The notes: a model not told the origin generated them from the sequence alone. A stretch of 10,174 nt of DNA from Chloroflexota bacterium (GCA_021790715.1 JAJYGK010000195.1:1-10174); one strand, 5' to 3'. Positions 1 to 7,228 are shown, numbered from the stretch's first letter. Numbers and translations are program-made.

Positions 1-1077
1 AACGGCGTGGTGATGGTCCTCGGCGAGATCACGACCAGCACGTACGTCGAGTTCCAGAACGTCGTGCGCGAGACGATCCGGGAGATCGGGTACACGGACG
101 CCCGCTACGGCTTCGACTACCGCACCTGCGGCACGCTCGTCTCGGTGCACGAGCAGTCGCCCGACATCAAGCGCGGCGTCGACGACGCGCTCGAGACGCG
201 CGGGTCGGGCGGCGACCTGCACGAGCAGGGCGCCGGCGACCAGGGGATGATGTTCGGCTTCGCGTGCCGGGAGACGCCCGAGCTGATGCCGCTCCCCATC
301 GCCCTCGCGCACCGCCTGGCCCGGCGCCTCGCCGAGGTCCGCAAGGACGGCACGCTGCCGTACCTGCGGCCCGACGGCAAGACGCAGGTGACGGTCGAGT
401 ACGACCACGGCGTCCCGAAGGCGGTGCGGACCGTCGTCGTGGCCGCGCAGCACGACGAGGAGGTGGCGACGGAGCGCCTCCGCGACGACGTCATGGAGTG
501 CATCGTCTGCGAGACGATCCCGACGGAGCTGCGGCGGCGAGACCCGGTCGTCCACGTCAACCCGACGGGACGCTTCGTCATCGGCGGCCCGATGGGCGAC
601 GCGGGCCTGACGGGCCGCAAGATCATCGTCGACACGTACGGCGGGATGGCGCGCCACGGCGGCGGCGCGTTCAGCGGCAAGGACCCCTCCAAGGTCGATC
701 GGTCGGCCGCATACGCGGCGCGCTGGGTCGCCAAGAACATCGTGGCGGCCGGGATCGCGGACCGCTTCGAGCTCGAGTTGAGCTACGCGATCGGCGTGGC
801 GCGGCCGATCTCGCTGTCGGTCGAGACGTTCGGCACGGGCCGCCTGGGCGACGAGCGCATCGTCGAGCTGATCAGGACCCACTTCGACCTGCGCCCGGCC
901 GCGATCATCGACCGGCTCGCGCTGCGCCGCCCGATCTACCGGCAGGTCGCCGCCTACGGCCACTTCGGCCGGCCCGACCTGGACCTGCCGTGGGAGCGGA
1001 CGGACCTCGCGGAGGCGCTCGCCGCCGACGCGGGCCTGCCGGATCCGGTGGCCGTCCCGGAGGTCGCCGGGGCCTGA
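1..1077 (+). CDS. metK: S-adenosylmethionine synthetase, 5' end missing
   Basis: This cytosolic enzyme makes S-adenosylmethionine from methionine and ATP, releasing phosphate and pyrophosphate. The reading frame is open from base 1 and 358 residues are visible. By comparison with the usual 380-400 residue family, about 45-50 N-terminal residues, including the HPDK motif, lie outside the window. Visible family hallmarks are GEITT near the left edge, QSPDI at about residue 53, the ATP-binding signature GAGDQGMMFGFA (from base 229), and the second signature GGGAFSGKDPSKVDRS (from about base 658), which carries phosphate- and metal-binding residues. The gene ends in TGA. A 75-bp gap separates it from the manC-like gene on the same strand, with no clear terminator between them, so read-through into the sugar-nucleotide genes is possible but not shown. 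The identification is essentially certain. Confidence 0.97.
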   Translation, partial: NGVVMVLGEITTSTYVEFQNVVRETIREIGYTDARYGFDYRTCGTLVSVHEQSPDIKRGVDDALETRGSGGDLHEQGAGDQGMMFGFACRETPELMPLPIALAHRLARRLAEVRKDGTLPYLRPDGKTQVTVEYDHGVPKAVRTVVVAAQHDEEVATERLRDDVMECIVCETIPTELRRRDPVVHVNPTGRFVIGGPMGDAGLTGRKIIVDTYGGMARHGGGAFSGKDPSKVDRSAAYAARWVAKNIVAAGIADRFELELSYAIGVARPISLSVETFGTGRLGDERIVELIRTHFDLRPAAIIDRLALRRPIYRQVAAYGHFGRPDLDLPWERTDLAEALAADAGLPDPVAVPEVAGA

Positions 1078-1152
1078 CCTCGCCGGGGGCGGCGGCGGGA
1101 CGCGTCGCGCCGGTGCCGGGAACGGCGGCCGGCATGCAGCAGGGAGGGCGAC

Positions 1153-2358
1153 GTGTATGTCGTGATCCTGGCGGGCGGCGGCGGGACCAGGCTGTGGCCG
1201 CTGTCGCGGCGCGACCGGCCGAAGCCGTTCCTGCCGCTCATCGGCCGGCAGACACTCTTCCAGCGCACCGTGGCGCGCGTCCGGCCGCTGGTCGGCGACG
1301 AGGGGATCTACGTCGTGACGGAGCGCCGTCACGAGCCGCTCGCCCTGGAGCAGGCGCCCGGACTCCGGCCCGATCACGTGCTGGCGGAGCCGATCGGCCG
1401 CAACACCGCGCCCGCGATCGCCCTGGCGACCCTGGCGATCGACCGTCCGGTGGGCGAGACGATGGTCGTGCTGCCCGCCGATGCGTGGGTGGAGGATGAC
1501 GACGCCTTCCGCGCGGCGCTGCGGGCGGCGGCCGACGGCGACGGACTCGCCGGCGGGGCGCTCGGGCTCGAGGCCCCGCTCGTCACGCTCGGCGTCCGCC
1601 CCGATCGCCCCGAGACCGGCTACGGGTACCTGGTGCCGCGTCCCGATCGCGAGGTCGCGCACGGGACCGTCACGGCCCGCGTGCTCGACGCGTTCGTCGA
1701 GAAGCCGGACGCGGCGCGGGCGGCGGCGCTGCTGACCGTCCCGGGCGCGGCGTGGAACGCGGGGATGTTCGCCTGGCGCCGGCGCGCCATCCTGGCCGCG
1801 CTGGAGCGCTACGCCCCCGACGTCCTCGACGGCGTGCGCCTGGCCCTCATGTCGGCCGGTGCCGCCGAACAGGGCGGCGTGCTCGACGGGGACGAGGCGG
1901 CACGCCGGTACGCCGCGTTGCGCTCCGTCTCGATCGACTACGCCGTGATGGAGCCGGCCGCCGCGGACGGCACGGTCGTGATGGCGAGCCTCGACGCCGG
2001 CTGGAGCGACGTCGGCAACTGGCGCGCCGTGCTCGACCTGCAGCGCTCGCTTGGCGCGGCCGCCGAGCCGGTTCCAGGCCCGGCCCCGAGGTCCCCGTCA
2101 GGCACGACCTCGGCCACGGGGACGGGCGATGCGGCGGGCGAGGCGTCCGCACGGCGACCCGGGACGGCGATCGACGTCGGCTCACGCGACATCCTGGTCC
2201 GCTCGGTGGGCGGGCGGCTCGTCGCGACGGTCGGCCTCTCGGATACCATCGTGATCGACACGCCCGACGCGCTCCTCGTGTGCGCGGCCGACCACGCCCA
2301 GGACGTCAGGCAGATCGTGGAGCGCCTCAGGGAGGCGGGGGAGACGGAACAGCTGTGA
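1153..2358 (+). CDS. manC: Mannose-1-phosphate guanylyltransferase (GDP-mannose pyrophosphorylase)
   Basis: Predicted to join mannose-1-phosphate and GTP into GDP-mannose, the activated mannose donor for glycans and glycolipids, in the cytosol. The 401-residue protein opens with the nucleotide-binding signature AGGGGTRLWPLS (residues 7-18) and KPFLPL (24-29). It continues with EPIGRNTAPA (79-88), ETGYGYL (154-160), FVEKPD (181-186), WNAGMFAW (201-208), IDYAVME (261-267) and GWSDVGNW (283-290), all typical of the ManC/CpsB nucleotidyltransferase domain. A left-handed beta-helix-like tail follows from about residue 339. The GTG start is chosen because AGGGAGG (1141-1147) lies just upstream and because MYVVILAGG is the normal family N-terminus. 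Two oddities: the usual LPxDH reads LPADA (107-111), and a low-complexity Ala/Pro/Gly/Ser/Thr linker of about 38 residues (301-338) separates the two domains. There is no PMI domain, and the isomerase is supplied by the third gene of the cluster. Its stop overlaps the next start by 4 nt (GTGA). Confidence 0.93.
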   Translation: MYVVILAGGGGTRLWPLSRRDRPKPFLPLIGRQTLFQRTVARVRPLVGDEGIYVVTERRHEPLALEQAPGLRPDHVLAEPIGRNTAPAIALATLAIDRPVGETMVVLPADAWVEDDDAFRAALRAAADGDGLAGGALGLEAPLVTLGVRPDRPETGYGYLVPRPDREVAHGTVTARVLDAFVEKPDAARAAALLTVPGAAWNAGMFAWRRRAILAALERYAPDVLDGVRLALMSAGAAEQGGVLDGDEAARRYAALRSVSIDYAVMEPAAADGTVVMASLDAGWSDVGNWRAVLDLQRSLGAAAEPVPGPAPRSPSGTTSATGTGDAAGEASARRPGTAIDVGSRDILVRSVGGRLVATVGLSDTIVIDTPDALLVCAADHAQDVRQIVERLREAGETEQL

Positions 2359-3854
2359 CCGAGCAGACCGCAGCGCCCGGCGCCGGCGCGGCCGCCGTGC
2401 CGCCCATCGTGTTCGGGACCGACGGATGGCGCGCACGGATCGCCGACGAGTACACGTACGACAACGTCCGGCGCTGCGCCGAGGGCGTGGCGCGCTACGT
2501 GGTGGAGCAGGGAACCGCCGCGAAGGGCGTGATGGTCGGGTACGACCGCCGGTTCGCCAGCGAGTACTTCGCGCAGGCGGCGGCCGAGGTCCTGCTCGCG
2601 TTCGACATCCCCGTGCTCTTCGCCGCCCAGCCGATTCCCACCCAGATGACCTCCTACGAGGTCGTGGCGAGGGGAGCGGCGACGGCCATCATGATCACCG
2701 CCTCGCACAACCCGTGGACGGACAACGGTTTCAAGGTCAAGTCGCCGTCCGGGGCGGCCGCGGGTCCCGAGATCCTGGCGGTGCTCGAACGCACGATCTC
2801 CGAGCACGCGGGCGAGCAGCCGCCGCGCCGGCCGTTCGCGGACGCCGAGGCGGCCGGCTTGGTGGAGCGCGTCGATCCCTTCGACGGGTACCGCGAGTAT
2901 GTCGCCCGCACGCTCGACCTCGAACGGCTGCGCGACGCCGACGTGAGCGTGCTGGTGGAGCCGCTCTACGGGTCGGGAGCGGGATGGATCCCGCGCCTGC
3001 TCGCCGGCGGGCGCATCCGCGTCCGCGAGATCCACTCGGAGCGCAATCCGTACTTCGGCGGGATCAACCCCGAGCCCATCCGGCCGAACATCGACGAGGC
3101 GCTCGGGATCCTCGCCGGCGGCGGCTACGACCTCGGACTCCTGCTCGACGGGGACGCCGATCGCGCCGGCGCGGCCGATGAACGGGGCCGGTTCATCCAC
3201 CAGCTGCAGGTGATGGGCCTGCTCATGTACTACATGCTCGAACACCGGGGCCTGCGCGAGCCGGTCGTCTACACGGTGAACGAGACATCGATGGTCGAGC
3301 GGCTCGGGCAGCGCTACGCGGTACCGGTGCACGAGACGCCGGTCGGGTTCAAGTACGTCGGCCCGACGATGATCGAGACCGGCGCCATGATGGGCGGCGA
3401 GGAGTCCGGCGGATACGGGTTCGGGATGCACCTGCCCGAGCGGGACGGGATCTACGCGGATCTCATGCTGCTCGACCTGTTCCTGCGCGAGCGCGAGCAG
3501 GGTCGCTGGCCGGTCTCGAGGGCCGTCGCGCACTTCCACGAGATCGCCGGGCCCTCGTTCTACCTGCGCACCGACGTGCATCTCGAGCGCGCCACGTACC
3601 CCGCGGTCAAGGAACGTCTCTGGCGCGAGCTGACGGCGCAGCCGCCGACCGAGCTCGACGGCGACGCCATCGTGCGCAGCACGACGCTGACGACCAACGA
3701 CGGATTCAAGTGGTGGACGCCCGACGGATCCTGGCTGCTGGTGCGATTCAGCGGCACCGAGCCGCTGGTGCGGATCTATGCCGAGGCCACGTCGGCCGGC
3801 AAGCGCGACGGGCTGCTGACGGCGGGCGAGCGGATCGTCCGCGGCACGGCGTAG
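2355..3854 (+). CDS. Phosphomannomutase/phosphoglucomutase (alpha-D-phosphohexomutase)
   Basis: Moves phosphate between C6 and C1 of a hexose. In this cluster the likely step is mannose-6-phosphate to mannose-1-phosphate, although glucose-phosphate is equally plausible from sequence. All four domain signatures of the family are present in 499 residues. They are FGTDGWR (20-26), the phosphoserine loop TASHNP with Ser117, the metal loop DGDADR (265-270), the sugar-specificity loop GGEESGG (347-353), and the C-terminal phosphate-binding loop RFSGTEPLVRIY (464-475). GEESGG-type loops occur in enzymes with dual mannose/glucose specificity. The open frame extends far upstream inside manC, but the real start is taken as the GTG that overlaps the manC stop codon. 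That start leaves a short Ala/Gly-rich N-terminus before FGTDGWR and implies translational coupling with manC. Confidence 0.93.
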   Translation: MTEQTAAPGAGAAAVPPIVFGTDGWRARIADEYTYDNVRRCAEGVARYVVEQGTAAKGVMVGYDRRFASEYFAQAAAEVLLAFDIPVLFAAQPIPTQMTSYEVVARGAATAIMITASHNPWTDNGFKVKSPSGAAAGPEILAVLERTISEHAGEQPPRRPFADAEAAGLVERVDPFDGYREYVARTLDLERLRDADVSVLVEPLYGSGAGWIPRLLAGGRIRVREIHSERNPYFGGINPEPIRPNIDEALGILAGGGYDLGLLLDGDADRAGAADERGRFIHQLQVMGLLMYYMLEHRGLREPVVYTVNETSMVERLGQRYAVPVHETPVGFKYVGPTMIETGAMMGGEESGGYGFGMHLPERDGIYADLMLLDLFLREREQGRWPVSRAVAHFHEIAGPSFYLRTDVHLERATYPAVKERLWRELTAQPPTELDGDAIVRSTTLTTNDGFKWWTPDGSWLLVRFSGTEPLVRIYAEATSAGKRDGLLTAGERIVRGTA

Positions 3855-3903
3855 GCGCGGATCCGGGGCATCGGCCGCGGGGGTTGGCAGGGAGGACGTT
3901 GGG

Positions 3904-4986
3904 ATGGGTGGAGTGCTCGACGATGCGGGGGCGATCGCGAAGTACGACGCTGCCGGCATGCTCCGGGCGATCCCGCGTCTCGCCGGCCAGCTGACGGACG
4001 GGTGGGCCCGCTCCCGCGCGCTCGAACTGCCTCCCACGCACCGCGATCCGGCGGCGGTGGCGGTGCTCGGGATGGGGGGCTCGGCGATCGGCGGCGATCT
4101 CGTGCGGGCCATCTTCTCCGAGCGGCTGCTGGTGCCGCTCGTGACCGTCCGCGACTACGAGCTGCCCCGGTTCGTCGACCGCCGGACGCTGGTCGTCGCG
4201 GCGTCGCACAGCGGCGCCACCGAGGAGACGCTCAGCGCTCTCGGCGAGGCGATCTCGCGCGGGTGCCCCGTCGCCGCCATCACCACGGGCGGGCCGCTGC
4301 TGGCGGCCGCGCAGCGGGGCGGCCTGCCGTTCCTGGAGTACGCCGGCGAGGCGCAGCCGCGGGCGTCGGTGGGCAGCGGGATCGCACTCCTCGCCGGGCT
4401 GCTCGAGCGCGCCGGGTGCCTGCAATCGCGGGAGGACGAGTTCGCGGAGGCGGCATCGGCCGCCCGGGAGATGGCCGCGCGCTGCGCCCCGGACGTGAAC
4501 ACGGAGGCGAACCCGGCGAAGCAGCTGGCGTGGTCGCTCGTCGACCGCCTTCCCGTGGTCGAGGCGGGCGGGTTCCTCGCACCGGTTGCGCGCCGCTGGA
4601 AGACCCAGCTCAACGAGAACGGCAAGACGGCGGCCTGCTGGGAGGAGCTCCCGGAGGCGACCCACAACGCCGTCGTCGGCTACGCCCAGCCCGAGACGCT
4701 GCACGAGCGGATGTTCGTCGTGCTGCTGGCGAGTCCGGACGACCATCCGCGCGTGGCGCTGCGGCGCACGCTGTCGGCAGACCTCCTCGCCGAGCGCCAG
4801 ATCGGCCACGAGGTCGTGGCCGTCGGCGGCAGGGGGCGCCTCGCGCAGGCCGCCTCGGCGATCACGCTGGGTGACTTCACGAGCGTCTACCTGGCGATCC
4901 TGTACGGCCTCGACCCGACGCCCGTGGCCGCGATCTCGTACGTCAAGGAGCGGCTCGCGATGGCCGATCCGGACAGCGTCGAATGA
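3904..4986 (+). CDS. Bifunctional phosphoglucose/phosphomannose isomerase (SIS domains)
   Basis: Predicted to interconvert fructose-6-phosphate with glucose-6-phosphate and mannose-6-phosphate, so it would feed the mutase and guanylyltransferase encoded just upstream. The protein has 360 residues. The first SIS domain shows VLGMGGSAIGGD (54-65) and the sugar-phosphate-binding ASHSGATEET (100-109). The second carries NENGK (238-241 region) and EATHNAVVGY (251-260). Glu238 and His254 are 16 residues apart, the same separation as the catalytic Glu and His of the archaeal-type PGI/PMI family, and the C-terminal YVKERL (Lys348) fits the third catalytic residue. The ATG is supported by AGGGAGG at 3889-3895, eight bases upstream. 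A 49-bp gap from the mutase gene suggests one operon. This is not the classical PGI fold family nor a cupin PMI. Confidence 0.9.
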   Translation: MGGVLDDAGAIAKYDAAGMLRAIPRLAGQLTDGWARSRALELPPTHRDPAAVAVLGMGGSAIGGDLVRAIFSERLLVPLVTVRDYELPRFVDRRTLVVAASHSGATEETLSALGEAISRGCPVAAITTGGPLLAAAQRGGLPFLEYAGEAQPRASVGSGIALLAGLLERAGCLQSREDEFAEAASAAREMAARCAPDVNTEANPAKQLAWSLVDRLPVVEAGGFLAPVARRWKTQLNENGKTAACWEELPEATHNAVVGYAQPETLHERMFVVLLASPDDHPRVALRRTLSADLLAERQIGHEVVAVGGRGRLAQAASAITLGDFTSVYLAILYGLDPTPVAAISYVKERLAMADPDSVE

Positions 4987-5000
4987 GGAACGCGACCCGA

Positions 5001-5030
5001 TTCTCTCTTGGGCGCGCGGTGTAGTCTGAT
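5001..5030 (+). promoter_or_regulatory. Possible promoter for the SWIM-finger gene
   Basis: The 30 bases after the isomerase gene are visibly less GC-rich than their surroundings. They contain TAGTCT (5022-5027), which could serve as a -10 hexamer, with TTCTCT (5001-5006) as a poor -35 match at a 15-bp spacing. The match is weak. The main support is position: about 100 bases of structured leader would follow before the SWIM-finger ATG. Confidence 0.25.
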
Positions 5031-5063
5031 TCACAGCTGGTCGGCGACGGCCGCCCGGACGAG

Positions 5064-5107
5064 CGGTCGACCGGCCGATGAGATGGGCCGCGGACGAGTC
5101 TCCGCGG
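5064..5107 (+). promoter_or_regulatory. Structured leader ahead of the SWIM-finger gene
   Basis: Two inverted repeats lie between the preceding stop codon and the ribosome-binding site of the SWIM gene. CGGTCGACCG (5064-5073) is a perfect palindrome. CCGCGGA/TCCGCGG (5088-5094 and 5101-5107) gives a 7-bp perfect stem with a 6-base loop, ending six bases before the GGAGG at 5113-5117. Short stems are common by chance at this base composition, so a regulatory role is only a suggestion. Confidence 0.35.
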
Positions 5108-5127
5108 TCGCTGGAGGTGCGGCCCAG

Positions 5128-5403
5128 ATGCATTCCACCCTCATCGGCAAGATCGAGAAGGCGAACCGGTATGCGCGCGAGACGGACCGGATCACGTTCC
5201 GCACCCTCTCCCTCACGTTCCGGGGCGACAACGACACCCACGTCGTGAACCTCGACTCCGATGGGTGGCATTGCTCGTGCCACTTCTTCGAGAACTGGAA
5301 GAGCTGCGTCCACGTGCTGACGCTCCAGAAGGTTCTCGGAGAGATGCTGCCGGAAGAGGCCCAGACCTCGATCTTCGCGGCGGTGGAGGCGGCAGCGGTC
5401 TGA
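5128..5403 (+). CDS. Small SWIM zinc-finger protein
   Basis: A 91-residue protein that is almost entirely one SWIM-type zinc finger. The zinc ligands fit CxC-x8-CxH: Cys49, Cys51, Cys60 and His62, within WHCSCHFF and KSCVHV. SWIM fingers bind DNA or protein partners and usually occur as parts of larger ATPases, MULE transposases or recombination-associated proteins. Here nothing else is attached. A basic N-terminal part (KIEKANRYARETDR, about residues 8-21) precedes the finger, and a short acidic/Ala-rich helix follows it. The ATG at 5128 is preferred because GGAGG lies at 5113-5117 (a somewhat long 10-base spacing) and because an in-frame ATG at 5083 has no ribosome-binding site and would add a low-complexity Gly/Ala stretch. 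The gene has its own leader, so it may be transcribed apart from the mannose genes. Its biological role cannot be told from sequence. Confidence 0.82.
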   Translation: MHSTLIGKIEKANRYARETDRITFRTLSLTFRGDNDTHVVNLDSDGWHCSCHFFENWKSCVHVLTLQKVLGEMLPEEAQTSIFAAVEAAAV

Positions 5404-5422
5404 GCGTTTCGCTGGGAACAGC

Positions 5423-5441
5423 GCGGCGGCGCGACCGCCGC
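5423..5441 (+). terminator. GC hairpin after the SWIM gene
   Basis: GCGGCGG (5423-5429) and CCGCCGC (5435-5441) form a perfect 7-bp stem with a CGCGA loop, 20 bases after the TGA. There is no T-tract, so it would be at most a weak or accessory terminator. Confidence 0.35.
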
Positions 5442-5449
5442 AGACGTGA

Positions 5450-5475
5450 CGAGCCGGCCCGTGGGGGCCGGCTCG
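5450..5475. terminator. Strong hairpin, probable bidirectional terminator
   Basis: GAGCCGGCCC (5451-5460) is exactly complementary to GGGCCGGCTC (5465-5474). With the flanking C/G pair this makes an 11-bp stem closed by a GTGG tetraloop. It sits in the 130-bp gap between two convergent genes, so it can serve both. Only a weak T-containing tail follows on the + side, as is common in very GC-rich genomes. Confidence 0.6.
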
Positions 5476-5501
5476 CTCGTGTTCCGGGGGGCCGGGCCGG
5501 A

Positions 5502-5525
5502 CCGCCGGGAGGGCGCTCCCGCCGG
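5502..5525 (-). terminator. Hairpin just after the lipoprotein stop codon
   Basis: Positions 5502-5511 pair with 5516-5525 (one C-C mismatch, nine pairs) around a GGCG loop. In the - strand direction the stem begins eight bases after the lipoprotein gene's stop. No T-tract follows, so it may act together with the stronger hairpin at 5450-5475. Confidence 0.4.
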
Positions 5526-5533
5526 CGACGGGA

Positions 5534-6451
5534 TCAGGCCGTCTCGTTGCCGCCGAGCACCGAGCCGTCGGCGGCGCTGAACCAGAGGACGATGACGTGC
5601 GGCTCGTCGCCCGCGATGGCGACGAAGCTGAAGCGGACCGACCAGGCCAGCCGGAGGAGCGCTTCGGGCGCGTCCGGCTTCGCCGGCTCCCAGAAGTTGT
5701 TGGCGCGCACCCAGACAAGCTCGGGATCGCCCCGGGCGTAGTCCGGCTTCGCCGTCCACGCGCGTTCGGTGGCGATGGCGGTCGCGAGCTCGGCCGCGCG
5801 CTCGCTCGGGATCGGGTTCGCGGGCGCCGGTGCCGACGGAGTCGTGGTGGCGGTGACGGCCTTGACCCGGCCTCCGCGCGTGAGGTCGACCTCGACGCCA
5901 TCTCCCAGCGCGGGATGGCCATCGATCGAACGGGTCCAGGACACCGCCCAGGCACCGAATGCGTCATCCCATTTCACGGAGGACGGCTCGGCGCCGGCCG
6001 GAAGGCCGAGCGACTGCGCCACGGCCCGGGCCCGACCTGCCGCATTGGACGCGTTCACGACGGCAGGCTCGGACGGGTCCGGCGGGCCGAGGCGGACGAC
6101 CGAGATCGGCGCGTGGGTCTCGGGATCGAGCCGCATCTGTGCCGATTCCCCGGCTGCGGACAGAAACTCCACCAGGTCGTAGTCGATGCCCGCCATCATG
6201 TCCCGCTCACGGCGGACGGCCGATGGCTCCCCGCGGATGCCGAGCGCCCGGGCGATCGCCATGGCACGAGTACGGGCCGCGGTCGCCTGTGCCGTGGATT
6301 GCGGAAGCGCGCTCCATTGCGGATCGTGGATGGTCCATCCGCGGTCCTTTGCCGTGGCTCCCGTGCACGCTGCGAGCAGGGCGGCGCAGACGAGCAGGCC
6401 GCAGAGCACGCGCCCTCCACGCGCCCGCCGCAGGGGGAAGTGGTCGTTCAT
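5534..6451 (-). CDS. Lipoprotein with three PepSY-like modules
   Basis: A predicted exported lipoprotein of 305 residues. The N-terminus has a basic stretch (RRARGGR), a hydrophobic core and the lipobox LAAC, so Cys29 should be lipidated and the protein anchored outside the membrane. The mature part appears to hold three similar modules spaced about 78 residues apart. Each starts with an Ala-rich helix (ARTRAMAIARALGI near 59, GRARAVAQSLGL near 139, AAELATAIATER near 219) and ends in strands resembling PepSY/YcdB-type repeats (WAVSWTRSIDGHPALGDG at 168-185, then RGGRVKAV; and LWFSAADGSVLGG at 289-301). PepSY domains are known in protease propeptides and inhibitors. The ATG at 6451 is preferred over the GTG at 6460, because GAGGTGA sits six bases ahead of it and overlaps the upstream gene's stop codon. 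This implies coupling with the peptidase-like gene upstream. The family assignment is tentative; the lipoprotein call is firm. Confidence 0.85.
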   Translation of the reverse strand: MNDHFPLRRARGGRVLCGLLVCAALLAACTGATAKDRGWTIHDPQWSALPQSTAQATAARTRAMAIARALGIRGEPSAVRRERDMMAGIDYDLVEFLSAAGESAQMRLDPETHAPISVVRLGPPDPSEPAVVNASNAAGRARAVAQSLGLPAGAEPSSVKWDDAFGAWAVSWTRSIDGHPALGDGVEVDLTRGGRVKAVTATTTPSAPAPANPIPSERAAELATAIATERAWTAKPDYARGDPELVWVRANNFWEPAKPDAPEALLRLAWSVRFSFVAIAGDEPHVIVLWFSAADGSVLGGNETA

Positions 6452-6461
6452 GACGGTCACC

Positions 6462-7223
6462 TCAGAGGCACGTGTAGCAGGGCGTCACGGGGAACGGGAC
6501 GCCGGAGTACGTGTAGCTGCCCCACCAGGTCGGGAGCGTGCCGTTCGGGAGGGCCGTGTACTTCCTGGCGAGGTCGAATGCCTCGCCGAGGTTGTGGCCC
6601 GACATCGCCCACTTCCAGAACGACGTCTCGAACGCCAGCATCTCGTTGGTCCAGGCCGTGCCCGCATACCCCAGGAAGAACTTCGGGCCCTGGTAGTTGG
6701 TCCCCGTCGGCGTGCTCCGGATCTTGGCGATCCCGAATGCCAGCGGAAAGTCCGATGCGGTCTCGCCGAGGTGGCAGGTCGACGCCACCACGACGTTGGC
6801 CGCCTTCACGTACCCGGAGACCGTCCGCTTGGTCTTGATCTGCCCCGACGTGACGATCGCCTGGGAGCAGACGCCGCCGTCCGCCCGGAACCCCCAGCCC
6901 GTGTAGTAGTGGTCGCCGTGGCTGAACACGTAGAAGGCCTGGTCGGCGCCGACGCGCGACAGGACCGTCGATGCGGTGAAGCCGGTGGCCTCGTACGACG
7001 AGGGCGTGTACGCGAGGTAGCGGAACGCGTTCACGGCCAGGGTCCGCATCTGCTGCGGGATCGTCGAGCTGACGCCGATGCACGTGGTGAACGCCGTCTT
7101 GTTGTCGTAGACGCTGCCCTGGTAGCCTGCCGCGACCGGGCCGGCCGTGAGCGCCGCGGTCATGTTCGCGGTCAGGCAGAGCAGGGCGAGCCTCCGCCAC
7201 CGGAATCCTCCGTCGTGTCGCAT
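6462..7223 (-). CDS. Secreted probable clan CD (caspase/gingipain-like) cysteine peptidase
   Basis: A 253-residue exported protein with a signal peptide (RWRR, a hydrophobic stretch, cleavage probably after PVAA near residue 32). The mature part has the order of motifs seen in clan CD cysteine peptidases. A hydrophobic strand ends in FYVFSHGD with His102. A second strand, NVVVASTCHLG, ends with Cys150, 48 residues later. FFLGYAGTAWTNEMLAFETS (182-201) is then followed by SGHNLGEAFDLARK (208-221). That last block resembles the 'GY...A..F...F...L..G.s.GEA...AR' tail of gingipain, CHAT and caspase-like proteins. Known in the clan: His and Cys form the catalytic dyad. Inferred here: extracellular proteolysis, with specificity unknown. 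Cys48, Cys119 and a C-terminal CxxC (249-252) could form disulfides. The ATG has a very strong GGAGGAGG five bases upstream. The downstream lipoprotein starts 10 bases after this stop. It could also be a catalytically inactive relative. Confidence 0.85.
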   Translation of the reverse strand: MRHDGGFRWRRLALLCLTANMTAALTAGPVAAGYQGSVYDNKTAFTTCIGVSSTIPQQMRTLAVNAFRYLAYTPSSYEATGFTASTVLSRVGADQAFYVFSHGDHYYTGWGFRADGGVCSQAIVTSGQIKTKRTVSGYVKAANVVVASTCHLGETASDFPLAFGIAKIRSTPTGTNYQGPKFFLGYAGTAWTNEMLAFETSFWKWAMSGHNLGEAFDLARKYTALPNGTLPTWWGSYTYSGVPFPVTPCYTCL

Positions 7224-7228
7224 CGATA

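Noticed and set aside
1938..4112. Long open frame of over 700 codons on the - strand, antisense to the mutase gene
   Set aside because: It is antisense to three well-supported genes, has no family motifs and a biased Arg/Ala/His composition. Long stop-free antisense frames are expected at this GC content.
3748..5967. Another antisense open frame of over 700 codons
   Set aside because: It runs across the isomerase, the SWIM gene and the convergent gap, which is not compatible with a real gene. It shows no recognisable domain.
6452..6460. GTG at 6460 as the lipoprotein start
   Set aside because: It lies inside the GAGGTGA ribosome-binding site that is correctly spaced for the ATG at 6451.
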